Part shown: one piece after another, positions 1 through 14,352 of the stretch
How the letters are laid out: each line of letters opens with the position of its first letter
Numbering within the stretch: the stretch's first letter is position 1
Source: Druceiella hillmani
Taxonomy: Eukaryota; Arthropoda; Insecta; Lepidoptera; Hepialidae
Reading direction: 5' to 3'
DNA: 64,000 nucleotides
Assembly (NCBI GenBank): GCA_039881145.1
Contig: JAYKKI010000006.1
Location: 15,817,001-15,881,000, forward strand
Notes under the pieces: model-generated
Database searches by the model: none
What the model was told of the DNA's origin: nothing
The model's input: the letters and a program-made list of their open reading frames with translations, nothing else
Made by a program: the position numbers and the translations under genes

Positions 1-529
1 AAACACCTTCAAGAACAAAAAAGTGCAGTGAAGCCTTTAAGAACAACAAAGAACAGCTGAGTCATTATATATTTCCGAAAACTATGGCACAACGAATCTC
101 CTTACCTTAAATGAGCATCTATACCTAGTTCTGAAAGAGATCATGACCTTATTACAACCCTTTAAAGCAATAAAAAAGATTACCACTTCCACATTTTCGT
201 ACCATCAATCCAGTTTAACTAATTTTTTTATCCTCTCCTCCTGTGTACAGCGAACGTCTGTTTTGCGAGGCAGGGAATGTTCATGAAGAAAAACGCAACA
301 GACTTTTTCCAGAGAGAGCAGGGAGTCTAATTTTCCTTCTTCTCTGAAGAGCTTTTCTTCTTTAAGAACTAATCTGTTCAACTGTAAATTGCGAACAGAT
401 AATTATGTATTTGAACTCAGACTGATGTGTGTCATCTCACCCACATTGATATGGTGGTGTTTGTTATTTCATTTAGTAAATGTTCTGTAGCTTCAGGACC
501 AATTTTTTTGCTTCGTAAATAAACTTTTT
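1..529. other. AT-rich stretch, nothing recognised
   Basis: No coding potential, repeat unit or transposon domain was recognised here. A CT-rich tract around 225-245 and a GA-rich tract around 310-335 are the only compositional departures. Confidence 0.4.
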
Positions 530-900
530 CAATATGTAACCTTTGATTTACTTTATATCACCTTGGAATTTTCAAATAAATTTACCTTTGATTTACTTTA
601 TATCACCTTTGAATTTTCGTATGTAACCTTTGATTTACTTTATATCACCTTTCAATATGTAACCAATATGTATTTTATATCACCTTTCAATATGTAACCT
701 TTGATTTACTTTATATCACCTTGGAATTTTCAAAAAAATTTACCTTTGATTTACTTTATATCACCTTTGAATTTTCGTATGTAACCTTTGATTTACTTTA
801 TATCACCTTTCAATATGTAACCAATATGTATTTTATATCACCTTTCAATATGTAACCTTTGATTTACTTTATATCACCTTGGAATTTTCAAATAAATTTA
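530..900. repeat. Tandem repeat, ~158-bp period with nested short motif
   Basis: The string CAATATGTAACCTTTG starts at 530, 688 and 846, giving a 158-bp period over about 2.3 copies. Each unit is itself built from repeats of a shorter motif containing TTTGATTTACTTTATATCACC. This is minisatellite with two levels of repetition and no coding frame. Confidence 0.85.
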
Positions 901-1111
901 CCTCAAAACAAAAATGTTGTCATGTGAAAAAGATTTATGTTTTATCAGATTTTTAAAACGTTCGGTTGTAAAAAGTATATATGTTTAATCAGGTTTTTAA
1001 AATATACGGTTGAAGAAAGGGGAATAATTCATCTAAATAAAACTATTGCATGACGTTTTTAATTTTATATTGATAGATATTGAATATATTTGGCGTTAAT
1101 TTTGTAGAAAT

Positions 1112-1293
1112 TCATTATTCACAATTAAATGAAACTACGTGATGTAGTGTTATTTCTACTTTCTTTAAGTTCTTTACCACGACCTAGGTTTCGTTGTATT
1201 ACAACATCTTCAGGTGGGCTATTAGCATCTGTTGGTAAAGAACTTAAAGAAAGTAGAAATAATACTACATCACGTAATTTCTTTTAATTATGA
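1112..1293 (-). mobile_element. Penelope-like element remnant (inverted arms with hammerhead-like core)
   Basis: Two arms of about 60 bp (roughly 1112-1178 and 1234-1293) are inverted copies of one sequence containing CTACTTTCTTTAAGTTCTTT. Between them lies a compact fold whose minus strand has CTGAAGA, a short hairpin and CGAAAC, the signature of the type I hammerhead ribozymes of Penelope-like retroelements. A related single-arm copy lies at 25661-25755. The family name is inferred from the ribozyme-like core; no reverse transcriptase is attached. Confidence 0.5.
1177..1217 (-). ncRNA. Type I hammerhead-ribozyme-like motif
   Basis: Read on the minus strand from 1217: stem I CCAC (pairs GTGG at 1180-1177), core CTGAAGA (1213-1207), one extra T, stem II GTTGT/ACAAC with loop AAT, core GAAA (1192-1189), stem III ACC/GGT with loop TA, and C at 1181 as the cleavage base after GGT. 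All conserved hammerhead core positions are present, and the predicted cut falls between 1181 and 1180. The extra base before stem II is the only deviation. Very short stem III is typical of retroelement hammerheads; activity is not shown by sequence alone. Confidence 0.55.
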
Positions 1294-1790
1294 ATATTGA
1301 TAGATAATTAAAAATATTCACTGATACTTAATAGGGCAGGCAAACAAATTTATCTCAAGTTATTATGAATGGACTAAACGCATTATCATAAGTGGACTAA
1401 ACGCATAAACAATAAAAATAAGTATAATTACAAAATACTTAAAAATAACATAACTACTGCGCTGTGATATATGTACAAAAGACGGACGAACAGAAGATAT
1501 ATTATATTATAATGTTCCTAGTTTGGCACGGAACTCTAAAAAAAGCATTGCCTTTATTTCTATCGGTATAAAATTGCATCCATCGATACTAAGCCTAATC
1601 AATTTTATTAACAAAATTACCGATAAGAGCCCTTCCTACGCTCGGAAATTTTTCGGAGGGTGCTTCAAGGGTGGAAAGGATTTCCATGCTTAGAAACTTG
1701 TTTATTTCTTCCACTGAACAGTATGGGTTAAAAAAGCCTGTTTGCACTTGAATACTACCATAAACTTTATAAGCCTTTGAAACATTGTGT
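1294..1790. other. AT-rich stretch, nothing recognised
   Basis: Noncoding AT-rich DNA. A short local duplication of the motif TGGACTAAACGCAT occurs around 1370-1405. No gene is seen. Confidence 0.35.
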
Positions 1791-1935
1791 ATATGTACGA
1801 GATACCTACGTACGTATATACATACCCATAGACTCCGATATGTACGAGATACGTATGTACGTATATACATACCCATAGACTCTGATATGTACGAGGTACG
1901 TACGTACGTATATACATACCCAATGACTCCGATAT
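1791..1935. repeat. 47-bp tandem repeat, about three copies
   Basis: ATATGTACGA begins at 1791, 1838 and 1885, and a diverged copy begins at 1932. Units contain TACGTACGTATATACATACCC, partly palindromic. The short frames seen on the minus strand here are by-products of the repeat, not genes. Confidence 0.85.
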
Positions 1936-3680
1936 GTTTCGTGCTTATCCACTAATATTTCCTTGGAAAACACCCTCTCTTACTTTCATTAACCCCTTCC
2001 TACGTGCTAATGTAATATAAATACAAATAAACAATTTGAATTTAAACCGAAATACTAATTATTAGCCATGACCTTATCATGAACTTCATAATTACGTTCC
2101 TAAAGCGGTCGAAAGAACGGAGAAAAGTCGAAACTGTATGTGGCTCGTAAAACACACACGGCAGCATTAAGTGCTGCGAAATAATCAACACAAATAAAAA
2201 TAATCAACTCAAAACTAAGGAATAATCAACACAATGACTATAATGTAATTAATTTAAGAAAATTCAAGATCAAAAATGGGGTATGGCTGTGTCATGGACA
2301 CGGCCGTGTGTTGTACGTGAATACGTCTACGTAACGGATCCGCTCGGCCGCATTCATTCTTTTACGTTCCCGGCACTGCTTGACTCGGTCATATGGTGTT
2401 TTATTATTAACATTCGATTGTTCTTGAGAAGCCCTTTTCAGCCGTATACGATCTCTGTATTTATTTTTGGCTTTTCGATGCGTATAATGTCGGCCACATT
2501 ATATATTTTTGATACTATTTTTGTATTCTAACGCCTTATTATATTCACTGTCACTACTAATGTTTTATATACAAGTAAACTAATATTTTATATACAATCG
2601 ATAGGTTTTGACGACAGCTGACTATTAAAACTTAAACGAACATCGTAGTTTTTCCGAATCAAAGGTTATATTAATTGCAAATTTCGATACGCAGCAAAAT
2701 AACCTCAATATGGCGGCGCTTCCCCCTCCACCACGCGCGATGCGTCAATGTTCTCGCTTATCGTAATGAATTCTTTGATCCTTTAGCTATCCAGTGGTAT
2801 AATTTTTGATGTAGAGGATAGATTCGAAACTGCAATGCCAAATGGTAGAAAATTTAAAGACGTACGCACGTATAAAATTGAAATTGAAAGAAATTACATC
2901 CAAAGATATTCATTATAAACCCTAAGGGAAACAAATAAACATTACTATTCTAGTTACTACTAGTGTTGCAGGTATCCAGATTTTCACGGGACTGGTGCTG
3001 ATTTTCAACGGCGTCATGATTCATTCCGTTTAAGCCTTACGCTCTACGGCAAATATCTAAGTTTGTTGACACTACTTTACACTTTAAAATATAACGCATA
3101 TTGAACTTAACATTATACATACGTCAGTCGTGTGCCCGGAATTCCTCGAAATGAATTTCGGAACGCACGCGTAACACGATTGTCAATTTTTTTTTTAATT
3201 TCTGATTTTTAATCCTTTATACAGATTTATTTAATCACCAATCTCGATTTTGTGCAAATTTTATCTGGCAACACTAATAATAACCAACATTTTTAGGGTT
3301 CTATACTTCGAATTAAAAAAAATTAAACCCTTATAGAATCCCTTTATTTTTCATCCGTATGCCTGTCAGATCTCTTTTTAGGAACGGCCAGGTGTATCAA
3401 GTTGAAATTAGTGTCAAATATACCGCACAATCCTATAAAATATATGATAAACGTGGAAAAATAAAGCCCCACAGTTTTTTAATGAGAATTTTCATCTATT
3501 CAAATGTTTCGTACTAAATAGTTAATTATTATATACTTTGAGAGATAAAATCATAAAGTCTTTGGCTATCTTATAATGCGATCGAAAATATGATGGAATT
3601 ATGACGATCATTCAATAGATACGTCTAATTTAGATATACAATTTTAGTTGGATGTAAAGCCTTTTGGATCTAAAGCCTTT
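1936..3680. other. Noncoding stretch; possible transposon edge near 2275-2340
   Basis: No gene is supported. The segment around 2275-2340 (GGCTGTGTCATGGACACGG and following) resembles the segment at about 47155-47215 (GGCTGTGTCAGTGCACACGG), suggesting the edges of a shared unidentified repeat. The GC-richer patch at 2285-2380 fits that reading. Confidence 0.3.
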
Positions 3681-3681
3681 T

Positions 3682-3774
3682 AACCTTTTCAGTTCTACAT
3701 GGACCTCTGGGACAGTCATTTTATTGGACAATTAAATGATTGGTCCCAGAGGTCCATGTAGAATTGAAAAGGTT
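3682..3774. repeat. Long hairpin (inverted repeat, ~40-bp arms)
   Basis: The left arm (3682-3722) and right arm (3734-3774) are near-perfect reverse complements containing TACATGGACCTCTGGGAC and its complement, with an 11-base spacer. Too short for an autonomous element; a foldback or miniature element remnant is the likely source. Confidence 0.8.
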
Positions 3775-3982
3775 CCTATACAACGGAATGTGCCTACGTC
3801 CCGGGGTGTGACGCTCGCGACACATAATTTTTAGTCACCTTAGTGTCAAATTCTTAGACGCTTTATCGACGAGTCTAAACTCGACGGTCCTTCCAAGTAG
3901 ATTAGATCGAAGGCACTATCATCAAATCAAAATCAAATAAACCCAAACATGTCTACTATAAACCGATGAGGAGTCCCCTAGC

Positions 3983-4045
3983 CATCTTCCGACTCCATCA
4001 TCAGTTCGGCTCGATGGTGCTGTATGATGATGGAGTCGGAAGATG
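3983..4045. repeat. Perfect 21-bp hairpin
   Basis: The arm at 3983-4003 (CATCTTCCGACTCCATCATC then A) is the exact complement of 4025-4045, with a 21-base loop. It is independent of the hairpin at 3682. No coding frame or transposon domain surrounds it. Confidence 0.8.
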
Positions 4046-4275
4046 TACTTTGTGTTGCCTTGTGAAGTTGAGGTCAGTTCAATAATGGGTAATGGCTGAA
4101 AAGTCTATCACAAGGTTTGATAATTTGTTATACAGGAGTGAATGAAATCCTTTAAAAAGATACATACTTTCACGTCCTTTGACACTGACTCACGCATCAA
4201 TACCAGTAAGGGTTATTTACCATTTATCTTAAAATTTGAGGAAAGGATTTTGAAGGAAAGTTTCATGGCACAAGC

Positions 4276-4745
4276 TTAGGAAACATCCGAAAATCATTAA
4301 TTTTCGGATGTTTCCTAAATCATTAATTTTCGGATGTTTCCTAAATCATTAATTTTCGGATGTTTCCTAAATCATTAATTTTCGGATGTTTCCTAAATTA
4401 TTAATTTTCGGATGTTTCCTAAATCATTAATTTTCGGATGTTTCCTAAATTATTAATTTTCGGATGTTTCCTAAATTATTAATTTTCGGATGTTTCATAA
4501 ATCATTAATTTTCGGATGTTTCCTAAATTATTAATTTTCGGATGTTTCCTAAATCATTAATTTTCGGATGTTTCCTAAATTATTAATTTTCGGATGTTTC
4601 CTAAATCATTAATTTTCGGATGTTTCCTAAATTATTAATTTTCGGATGTTTCCTAAATCATTAATTTTCGGATGTTTCCTAAATTATTAATTTTCGGATG
4701 TTTCCTAAATCATTAATTTTCGGATGTTTCCGAAAATCATTAATT
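4276..4745. repeat. 26-bp tandem array, 17 copies, with an inverted unit at its left edge
   Basis: Seventeen copies of a 26-bp unit containing TTAATTTTCGGATGTTTCC run from about 4295 to 4737. They differ mainly at one C/T position (CATTAA or TATTAA). At 4276-4293 the same unit appears in the opposite orientation, so the first copies form a hairpin. Confidence 0.9.
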
Positions 4746-5600
4746 CATACCTAAACTTAATATACTTTAATATGCTACATACTCGCACTTGGTCATTTTG
4801 TTACTTAATAATCCATGATTTTTTTGTTAATATTCTCTCCAGCATAGGGAAAGAAGTCGGTTCATAGGAAGGCCAGATGACTGCATTAAATACAAGAATA
4901 CTAGATAGAGGTAGATAGGGTTGCCACCAGTGCTTTAAATAACGCAAGGAATAAAATTTAAGGGGCTTTATAAATTTATTTTAAAATCTATAAATAGATT
5001 TTAAAATAAAATTGTAAAATGTAAAATAACGTAATATATTTGAAATAAATATTTCACGTTATTTCAGATATATTTACAATTTATAAAATTGAAATTTCCT
5101 AATATCACCAAATATAAGAGTCTATGTGAATAATTGTTCAAAAATGTTGGCCACTCCAACTATAAACGAGAAATTGAAACGAATTCAAAATACACTCGAT
5201 ATCGTGGAAGTAATGTAATGACAACGGTGTGGGCTTTATATACCACTTTCCAGCGTTCTATGGGCTAATAGATTCTAAAAATATAGCTGACACATCTAAA
5301 TTTGGTCAACCATAATCACATAGATTCATGCTCAACTCATATTATTTTCTCTGATCCCGCATGCTTTTCCAGTCCCGCTCGGAATGAGATTATGAGCTCG
5401 AGCGTAACAGCGCGACCGTTTATTTTATTTGCTCCAAACACTTAGCCTACAATATTCACAGAAGTTTGCTAGATGACACGACAGACATACTATGTTTTTG
5501 ACAAAATAGTAATAAAAGTCATATAATTTTACACAAATTTTTATTCTTACTATTTTAATTTACAAGTACACATTTTAACTAAATAAACAACAATTTTTTG
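4746..5600. other. AT-rich stretch, nothing recognised
   Basis: No gene seen. Around 4960-5090 there is a loose AT-rich inverted arrangement (TTTTAAAATCTATAAATAGA and similar) of low complexity. Confidence 0.35.
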
Positions 5601-8390
<2,790 letters not shown>

Positions 8391-8392
8391 AT

Positions 8393-8465
<73 letters not shown>

Positions 8466-8488
8466 TACACGTACATATACATATAAAT
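8391..8488. repeat. (TA)n microsatellite
   Basis: A nearly pure TA tract grades into CA/TACA repeats. The Tyr-Ile reading frames on both strands are artefacts. Confidence 0.95.
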
Positions 8489-8546
8489 AGTGGAATAATC
8501 AAAATAATACCTTCGCTGATGCAACTTTTAAAACAGAATATAATAT

Positions 8547-8834
8547 ACACGGTGTCCGGGAATAAGTGTCGGACAAAGAAAGACGCTATTCGTTGGCTAT
8601 AAAGGAATAAATTGTCGTTGAAATAAATCGTAAAACAAGTCCTTTTTCAAATTGAGTGCAAAAAAAATATATTGCATGTAAGTATTGTTAACACACTCAA
8701 TACTTGCCTAAAGTAATATTATTTTCCCTTTTCTGAAAAAATCATTTAAAATTTATTTTGACAACGATCAACTATTTTCCAGTCAACGTAGAACGTCTTT
8801 CTTTGTCCGACACTTATTCCCGGGGACTCCGTGT
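8547..8834. mobile_element. Miniature inverted-repeat element (288 bp) with ATAATAT duplication
   Basis: The ends are ACACGGTGTCCGGGAATAAG on the left and its near complement on the right (8834 inward, with GAATAAGTGTCGGACAAAG shared). Terminal similarity extends about 50-70 bp inward. ATAATAT directly flanks both sides (8540-8546 and 8835-8841), consistent with a target-site duplication. The interior encodes nothing recognisable. The superfamily is uncertain. Confidence 0.75.
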
Positions 8835-8841
8835 ATAATAT

Positions 8842-9403
8842 TTTCTTACTTATTTTTAATTTTGCTCTTAACATTTTTATTGCGATTTTCATGACAGAGA
8901 ATTTATATAACACAATATTACGGAAATTCAAATGGTGAAGTCTCTCTTGCAATAAATCGTTACTATGTTGATTTTCGAATAAGTTCATGGGGATAAATTA
9001 CATTTCTACAATGCTTTTAAGATTTATGATGGTAGCATCTTGCAATAAGTTTTTGTTAAACAAATATTAAAAATGACCGAAATGTTTCAGTCATTGAAAA
9101 GTCAAAGGCCATTTTATCAAAACTGATTTTGAAAACCGTGAAGTGGGAAGTTAAGTTGTATTTTATTTATAAAACATAAATTTAAATAATGGTTTTATAC
9201 TTAATAGACACGTTATTCCCATATAAAACGAACAAAAATATGGTCCCAAGTAACGCGGCACGCGAACTGTGACCAAATATCATGCACATAAAAAATAGTC
9301 GTATTTAATGTACCGATCTTTTGAGGACCGTTTTTTGAGTCTATATAATATAACACCATTATATTTATCATAAAATGAAGTTCGTTAAATAATATTTATA
9401 TAA
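8842..9403. other. AT-rich stretch, nothing recognised
   Basis: No domain, repeat family or splice-supported exon was recognised. Confidence 0.35.
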
Positions 9404-9411
9404 CTATACAC

Positions 9412-10135
9412 TAGAGGTGCACAAAATGTATCAGTGAAAAGAAAAGAGTGATATATATATCATTTGATTGGATATAAATATATAACTCATTTATATCTTT
9501 AGCTCAGTATATCAGTACTCTGAGTTATTAACGAAATTATTTATTACGCATACGTTGAACCGTTGAACAATGTTCATACAACATGGTGATAAATAGTAAT
9601 GACTGAACATTACGCACTATTTTTCGAAAATAAAAATAAATTCTACAAGAGTATCCACTTTGCTTAATACTTTGCAGGTTCAGGATTTAGGGCTATCAAC
9701 CTAGATTCAAATTATACATAAAATAACTTTAATGATTATAATTAAATTGGAATAGATTGGCGTATTTATACAATTATAAATTAGAATTTTTAAATGAAAC
9801 AAAAAAGTGTTTGTTTATGCAAATATTTGGAGCGAACTAAAGCATACTTTATCACAGCGTATACATTCGATCGCCATCCAGTTGCATATTTGACTAAACA
9901 GTTCGATCGTTTTCTTTCTCTTTCATTTAAAGTTAAAATATATACTTTTATATCTACCTCACGACGCGACTAGTGACTGAAATGATTGATTTAGTGAAAC
10001 GAAAAAGACGCCGATCACTCCCGCACTCAGCTAGTGGTATACTGATACATTTTGATTTCAAGTGAGCGAGTGATAGATATGATCGTAACATATGAGTTAT
10101 ATCTTCATCTCTCACTCATGAGTTACACATCTCTA
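9412..10135. mobile_element. Non-autonomous hAT-type element (724 bp) with 8-bp duplication CTATACAC
   Basis: The left end TAGAGGTGCACAAA and the complement of the right end TAGAGATGTGTAAC match the YAGRGRTGYRYAA-style hAT terminus. The 8-bp string CTATACAC lies immediately outside both ends (9404-9411 and 10136-10143), the duplication length of hAT elements. Subterminal motifs (AAAATGTATCAGT and TATAACTCAT) recur in inverted orientation. No transposase frame is present, so it would need one in trans. Confidence 0.8.
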
Positions 10136-10143
10136 CTATACAC

Positions 10144-12135
10144 TGACAGAGCTCGAGTTGTTTATTGTCAACGTATTACATGTTACCGATACTATCGCTA
10201 ACCATTATTTAAAACTTCCTTCACTTTCCAAGAAAAATATACAGGTAAAATGATGCGGTTGTAACACTGTGTTTATACAAATTTAACATCACTTTGTAAT
10301 TCGACATTGATCGTTGAGGTTATGCGTAATTTAAAACGAAGTATTTTGTTAATTTTTGTACACGATTTTGAGAATTATTTAATTATCATTAAAACGAAAT
10401 ATCTTAATATCGAATTATGTCGGTTGTGTGAAGTTTTAATTTAAATTAGCAGACTTTATTTCAAAATACTTATATTAAAAGATAATCTTGTTTAGACTAA
10501 ATAGTTATTACTTATGTGACGTATCTCTAAAGGCTGTTATTTCCGTAATTAGTTTTTTTTCCCTCTTTTACTGACATATGTCGGACTGACATTAAAAAAG
10601 TTCGGTCAAGGATATAATAAATCTAATGGTTGCAACAAATAAATTGATCTTACCATTACGGGTTACATTCATTTTATTTTTATTAATAAACGAATCATCT
10701 ATTAATTATATTAAAGTGTACACTTATAATTTTAGTGTTTTGTGATTTTTATTAGTGATAAAATTGAATAATTTGGTTGTGAAATGTAGTGATTTTTATG
10801 TGTATTTATTTTAAACTTATATAAATAAATGAGTTCCGTTTTCATCGTCTCTGTGTTAATTATTGTTTGTATTAACGGTTAGTATTTTTTTTCTTTCGTT
10901 TAAGTTTTCGATTTTTGTTTGATATCATAACAATTACAAAATTTCCTTCAAGTTATGCTAACGATTTTCGAATTTATTATAAAAAATAAGGAACGAGTGT
11001 GCAATTTAGCACAAATTATATTTTGATCATTTTTTGATATTACGTGGAAGAACATCCATTAAAAACTACATATTAAAAATATTTTGGGTCTCACGATTAT
11101 TTATTATTGATAAATCGATTGGAAAAAATTACAAAAAATATCTTCAAATTTGTATATTCCTTATTATTTTTCACTAATTTCGTGATGAATTTATCGTTAA
11201 ACTTTACGCACTTAACATAAACAAAAGAATAAATGTTAATTCATGAAATTAAATAAATTAAAAACAAGCATTCAGAATGCATTAAAAAAACAAATTATAA
11301 TGAATATAATAACGTCAAAAGAAAAGATAATCAATTATATTTAAAAAATGTTTCACTATCCTTCATTTTTTCACTGGTGCTTTTTTTTGAAAATTAATAA
11401 CTCAACTTTTTCTTTTATTATAATTATAAATTATTTTATAAAAATAAATCACAATAATAATATTATTGCGATTTACTTTTATAACAAGAATTCATTATTT
11501 ATTGTGTATTACATGAAAAAATATTCATTAAAAACAATGCATTTAACTAAAATAATTTCCAGTCGTGATTAATGTATTATAAAAATTTATTTGCAAAATA
11601 ATTTCAATACAAAGTGCATTCTTAAAAAAAGTGTTATAAATACTTCAAATTACTTGCTACTCTTAGAGTAACATTATATAGAAATTGATATATATGTATT
11701 TAAAAAAAAAAACAAACACAAAAAATGCAAAAGTAAGCCAAAAATATTTTGTAAACAAGGTTATAAACACAAACACAAACTGATATATAAAAAACAAACC
11801 CAAAAAGTCAAAATTCTGTAAGCAAAAAGTAATATGTAAGGAGAGGTTATAAATAAACACAAATTAAAATATAAACAAAACAAACTCAAAAGATCCAGAC
11901 GTAAAGATAGATTATAAATACAAATACGAACTGATATATAAAAAAAACAATCCCAAAAGATCCAAAATTTAGGGATTATGGCTACAAACACAAATTTATT
12001 TTTAAAAAAAAAACCAAAACGTGCAAAGATTTAATAAACAAAATAATTGCTTAAACAGAGGTGATAAATAAAAACAGGAATTAATACATAAAATAAACAA
12101 AATACCGCAGCACAACTTAAGCTATGTCTCACTTT
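10144..12135. other. AT-rich stretch, nothing recognised
   Basis: Very AT-rich DNA without a recognisable gene. Around 11700-12090 there is an irregular, A-rich tandem structure with the recurrent motif ATAAACACAAA...TGATATATAAAA at roughly 60-120-base intervals; the short minus-strand Phe/Leu-rich frames derive from it. Confidence 0.4.
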
Positions 12136-12402
12136 CTACAGGGAACCCTGTAATCGTAAATAAGATGAACTGATGCTTTGTATAGGTGCGGTGGTTTGAA
12201 TCTTTACTTCGATATTCAAAGTGATGTCACTTGTACATTGTTCAGCCGATTTTAGCAAGTTCTTCTTTTTTTGATACAATTTACATCTTTCTGCATTTGT
12301 TGACTTCTTCATTTGCGATACTGGCGGCGCTAGTTGCACTATACCACTCGTACTCGGCTGCTGCAATGCGTTTTCGAAAAGATAATACTGTAGCGGAGAC
12401 AA
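12136..12402 (-). pseudogene. Possible transposon-derived fragment (NAER-type basic motif)
   Basis: An 88-codon frame contains KKSTNAERCKLYQKKKN, resembling the basic NAERxRxYRxKKK motif found in N-terminal regions of several insect transposon proteins (Helitron-like among them). It is also GC-richer than its surroundings. Nothing downstream extends the similarity, and the assignment is weak. It could equally be a lone exon of an unrecognised gene. Confidence 0.25.
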
Positions 12403-14136
12403 TATTATTTTTTTAATAATAAATTAACCTTTGTCATTTTTACTTCTTTTTCATTTTAAATTTTTCGTTAATAAAGAGAATAAATGCTTTTTTATTGTGA
12501 AATATGTTTGAACATTACAACAAATAGCTTTTTCTAGCCTTATTACTTCAATACTGTCCTTTTTACATAATGTGATAATAATTGAAATAGAAAATGGACA
12601 ACTTAATTAATTATAAATGGTTTTGAAATGTAATATGAAGAATATTATTATAATAAGTAACCCTGCAACAGTCACGGTATCATGTTTACAAGTGTACATG
12701 TTTATATTAAATTTTAAGACTACAGAAGAACTGGACTTAAAAAACGCTCTAGTAAAGTGTGGTGCATATCACGGAGTGGTGTTATAGATATATCCATAAA
12801 GTTTTTGTCACTAATAATTTTTTCAATATGTTTAATAGACTACGCTGAATGAAGTTTCAGAAATGAAGAATAGAAACTTTAGTACGTTATGACATTATAT
12901 TAGTGACAATAATGTACATGAATTGGCCATTATAATTACTGATTGAACCAAAAAAAACATAAATCATAAAGGAGCCATTCCCAGTAACTTATATTAAATT
13001 TAGACACGCTTTTTTTCATTCAACAAGTTGGTGCAAGGACATGTTAATAAAATCTTTTTTGTAATACTAATAAAAAGCAAAACGTAATGAAAAACAAAGA
13101 TGTTCAATTTATTTTAAATTTTTATTTTTAGCAGTTAAAATTAGTGCCGCAACTTACATTATAAAAAAGAGAATCACAAAACATTGCTGATGATTTTGAG
13201 GCAAAGTTGTATGTATGTTTTTTTATTATGTTTAGCAACCCACTTCAATAAGTTTTTATAGGATTCTATTCAAAACATTTAAATTTACTGATAGTTTTGC
13301 ATTATTATCTGCATACGTGGCACTGAAGGTATTGTCATCTGTAGGGATGTCAGCTCTAAATATGAGGTACAACACTGGCCCTAGAATGCTCCCTTGAGGC
13401 ACACCTGACCTGATTTCGTATCAATCCGATGTTACATTGTCAAATTTAATTTCAAAACATCTTTTAGTATAAAGTGGGGTAGATATTTTTTTAACTTCGT
13501 GTTAAAAAAATATGTGTTCGTTATAATATCGTAACATAAAAATATAATAATGTTGCGTATCATTGATTAAGTATCAATATTTCGATTACTGACGCGTCGA
13601 AAGGTAATCCATAAAACTCTACAGCAAAATTGACACTTATAAATTTCATTTACGCCTAAAAAAGGTGGCTGAAATATTTTCTTTATGTATAAATTAAGCA
13701 AGAAAGGTATTTTCATATCTGGCGTCAATTTCAGTTTTCCCGAAGAGAACTGAAAAATAGAAGGATCCATTAACAGATAGGCTTAACAATATAATAATTG
13801 AGACTCAGAAGCGTTTTCTAACACAAAATGAAGTGGTTCTCAAAAAGTTAATAATAAAATAAACCTACTCAGACTTGATCACTATAAGCATAAAACTCGA
13901 GATACATTGTAGATGTAAAACTCTCCTGATAAATACAGATATAAAAGTCGATGAAAGGCATTTATATTTATTTCTTTGTGTTATTAACAAGTAATTTAAA
14001 CACTGAGTATTCCAAACGTTGTAATCGAAAGGTCTTAACATTTTTCTTACAAATTCGAGAAAAATTTTTTGATATTGGTAAAGATGATTTTCAAAGTTAA
14101 AAGAGACTTCTAAAAAGGAGACCGACATGCCAGACC

Positions 14137-14352
14137 TTATCGAAGGCCTGACTCTAGAAAGATAGCTGAGCAGTATTTTTTATTTTCCAGCATGAGATTA
14201 ATAGTATCTGTCAACCTAGGTACCTGCTCAATGGTGCGATATTTTCTGAATCCAAATTGGAGAAACAGTTTGCCAACCAAAGTGAGAAGACTAATTGATC
14301 TGTAGGGTGAAACTTTATTCGACTGTTTACCAGATTTAAGAATCATGACCAC
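14137..14352 (-). pseudogene. Reverse transcriptase fragment of the jockey relic
   Basis: Contains MILKSGKQSNKVSPYRSISL, the conserved start of the jockey reverse transcriptase core, where family members read PKPGK...SSYRPISLL. It is followed by GKLFLQFGFRK and a segment matching the QFGFR motif. It stops before the catalytic box. Part of the element at 13255-16340. Confidence 0.75.
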
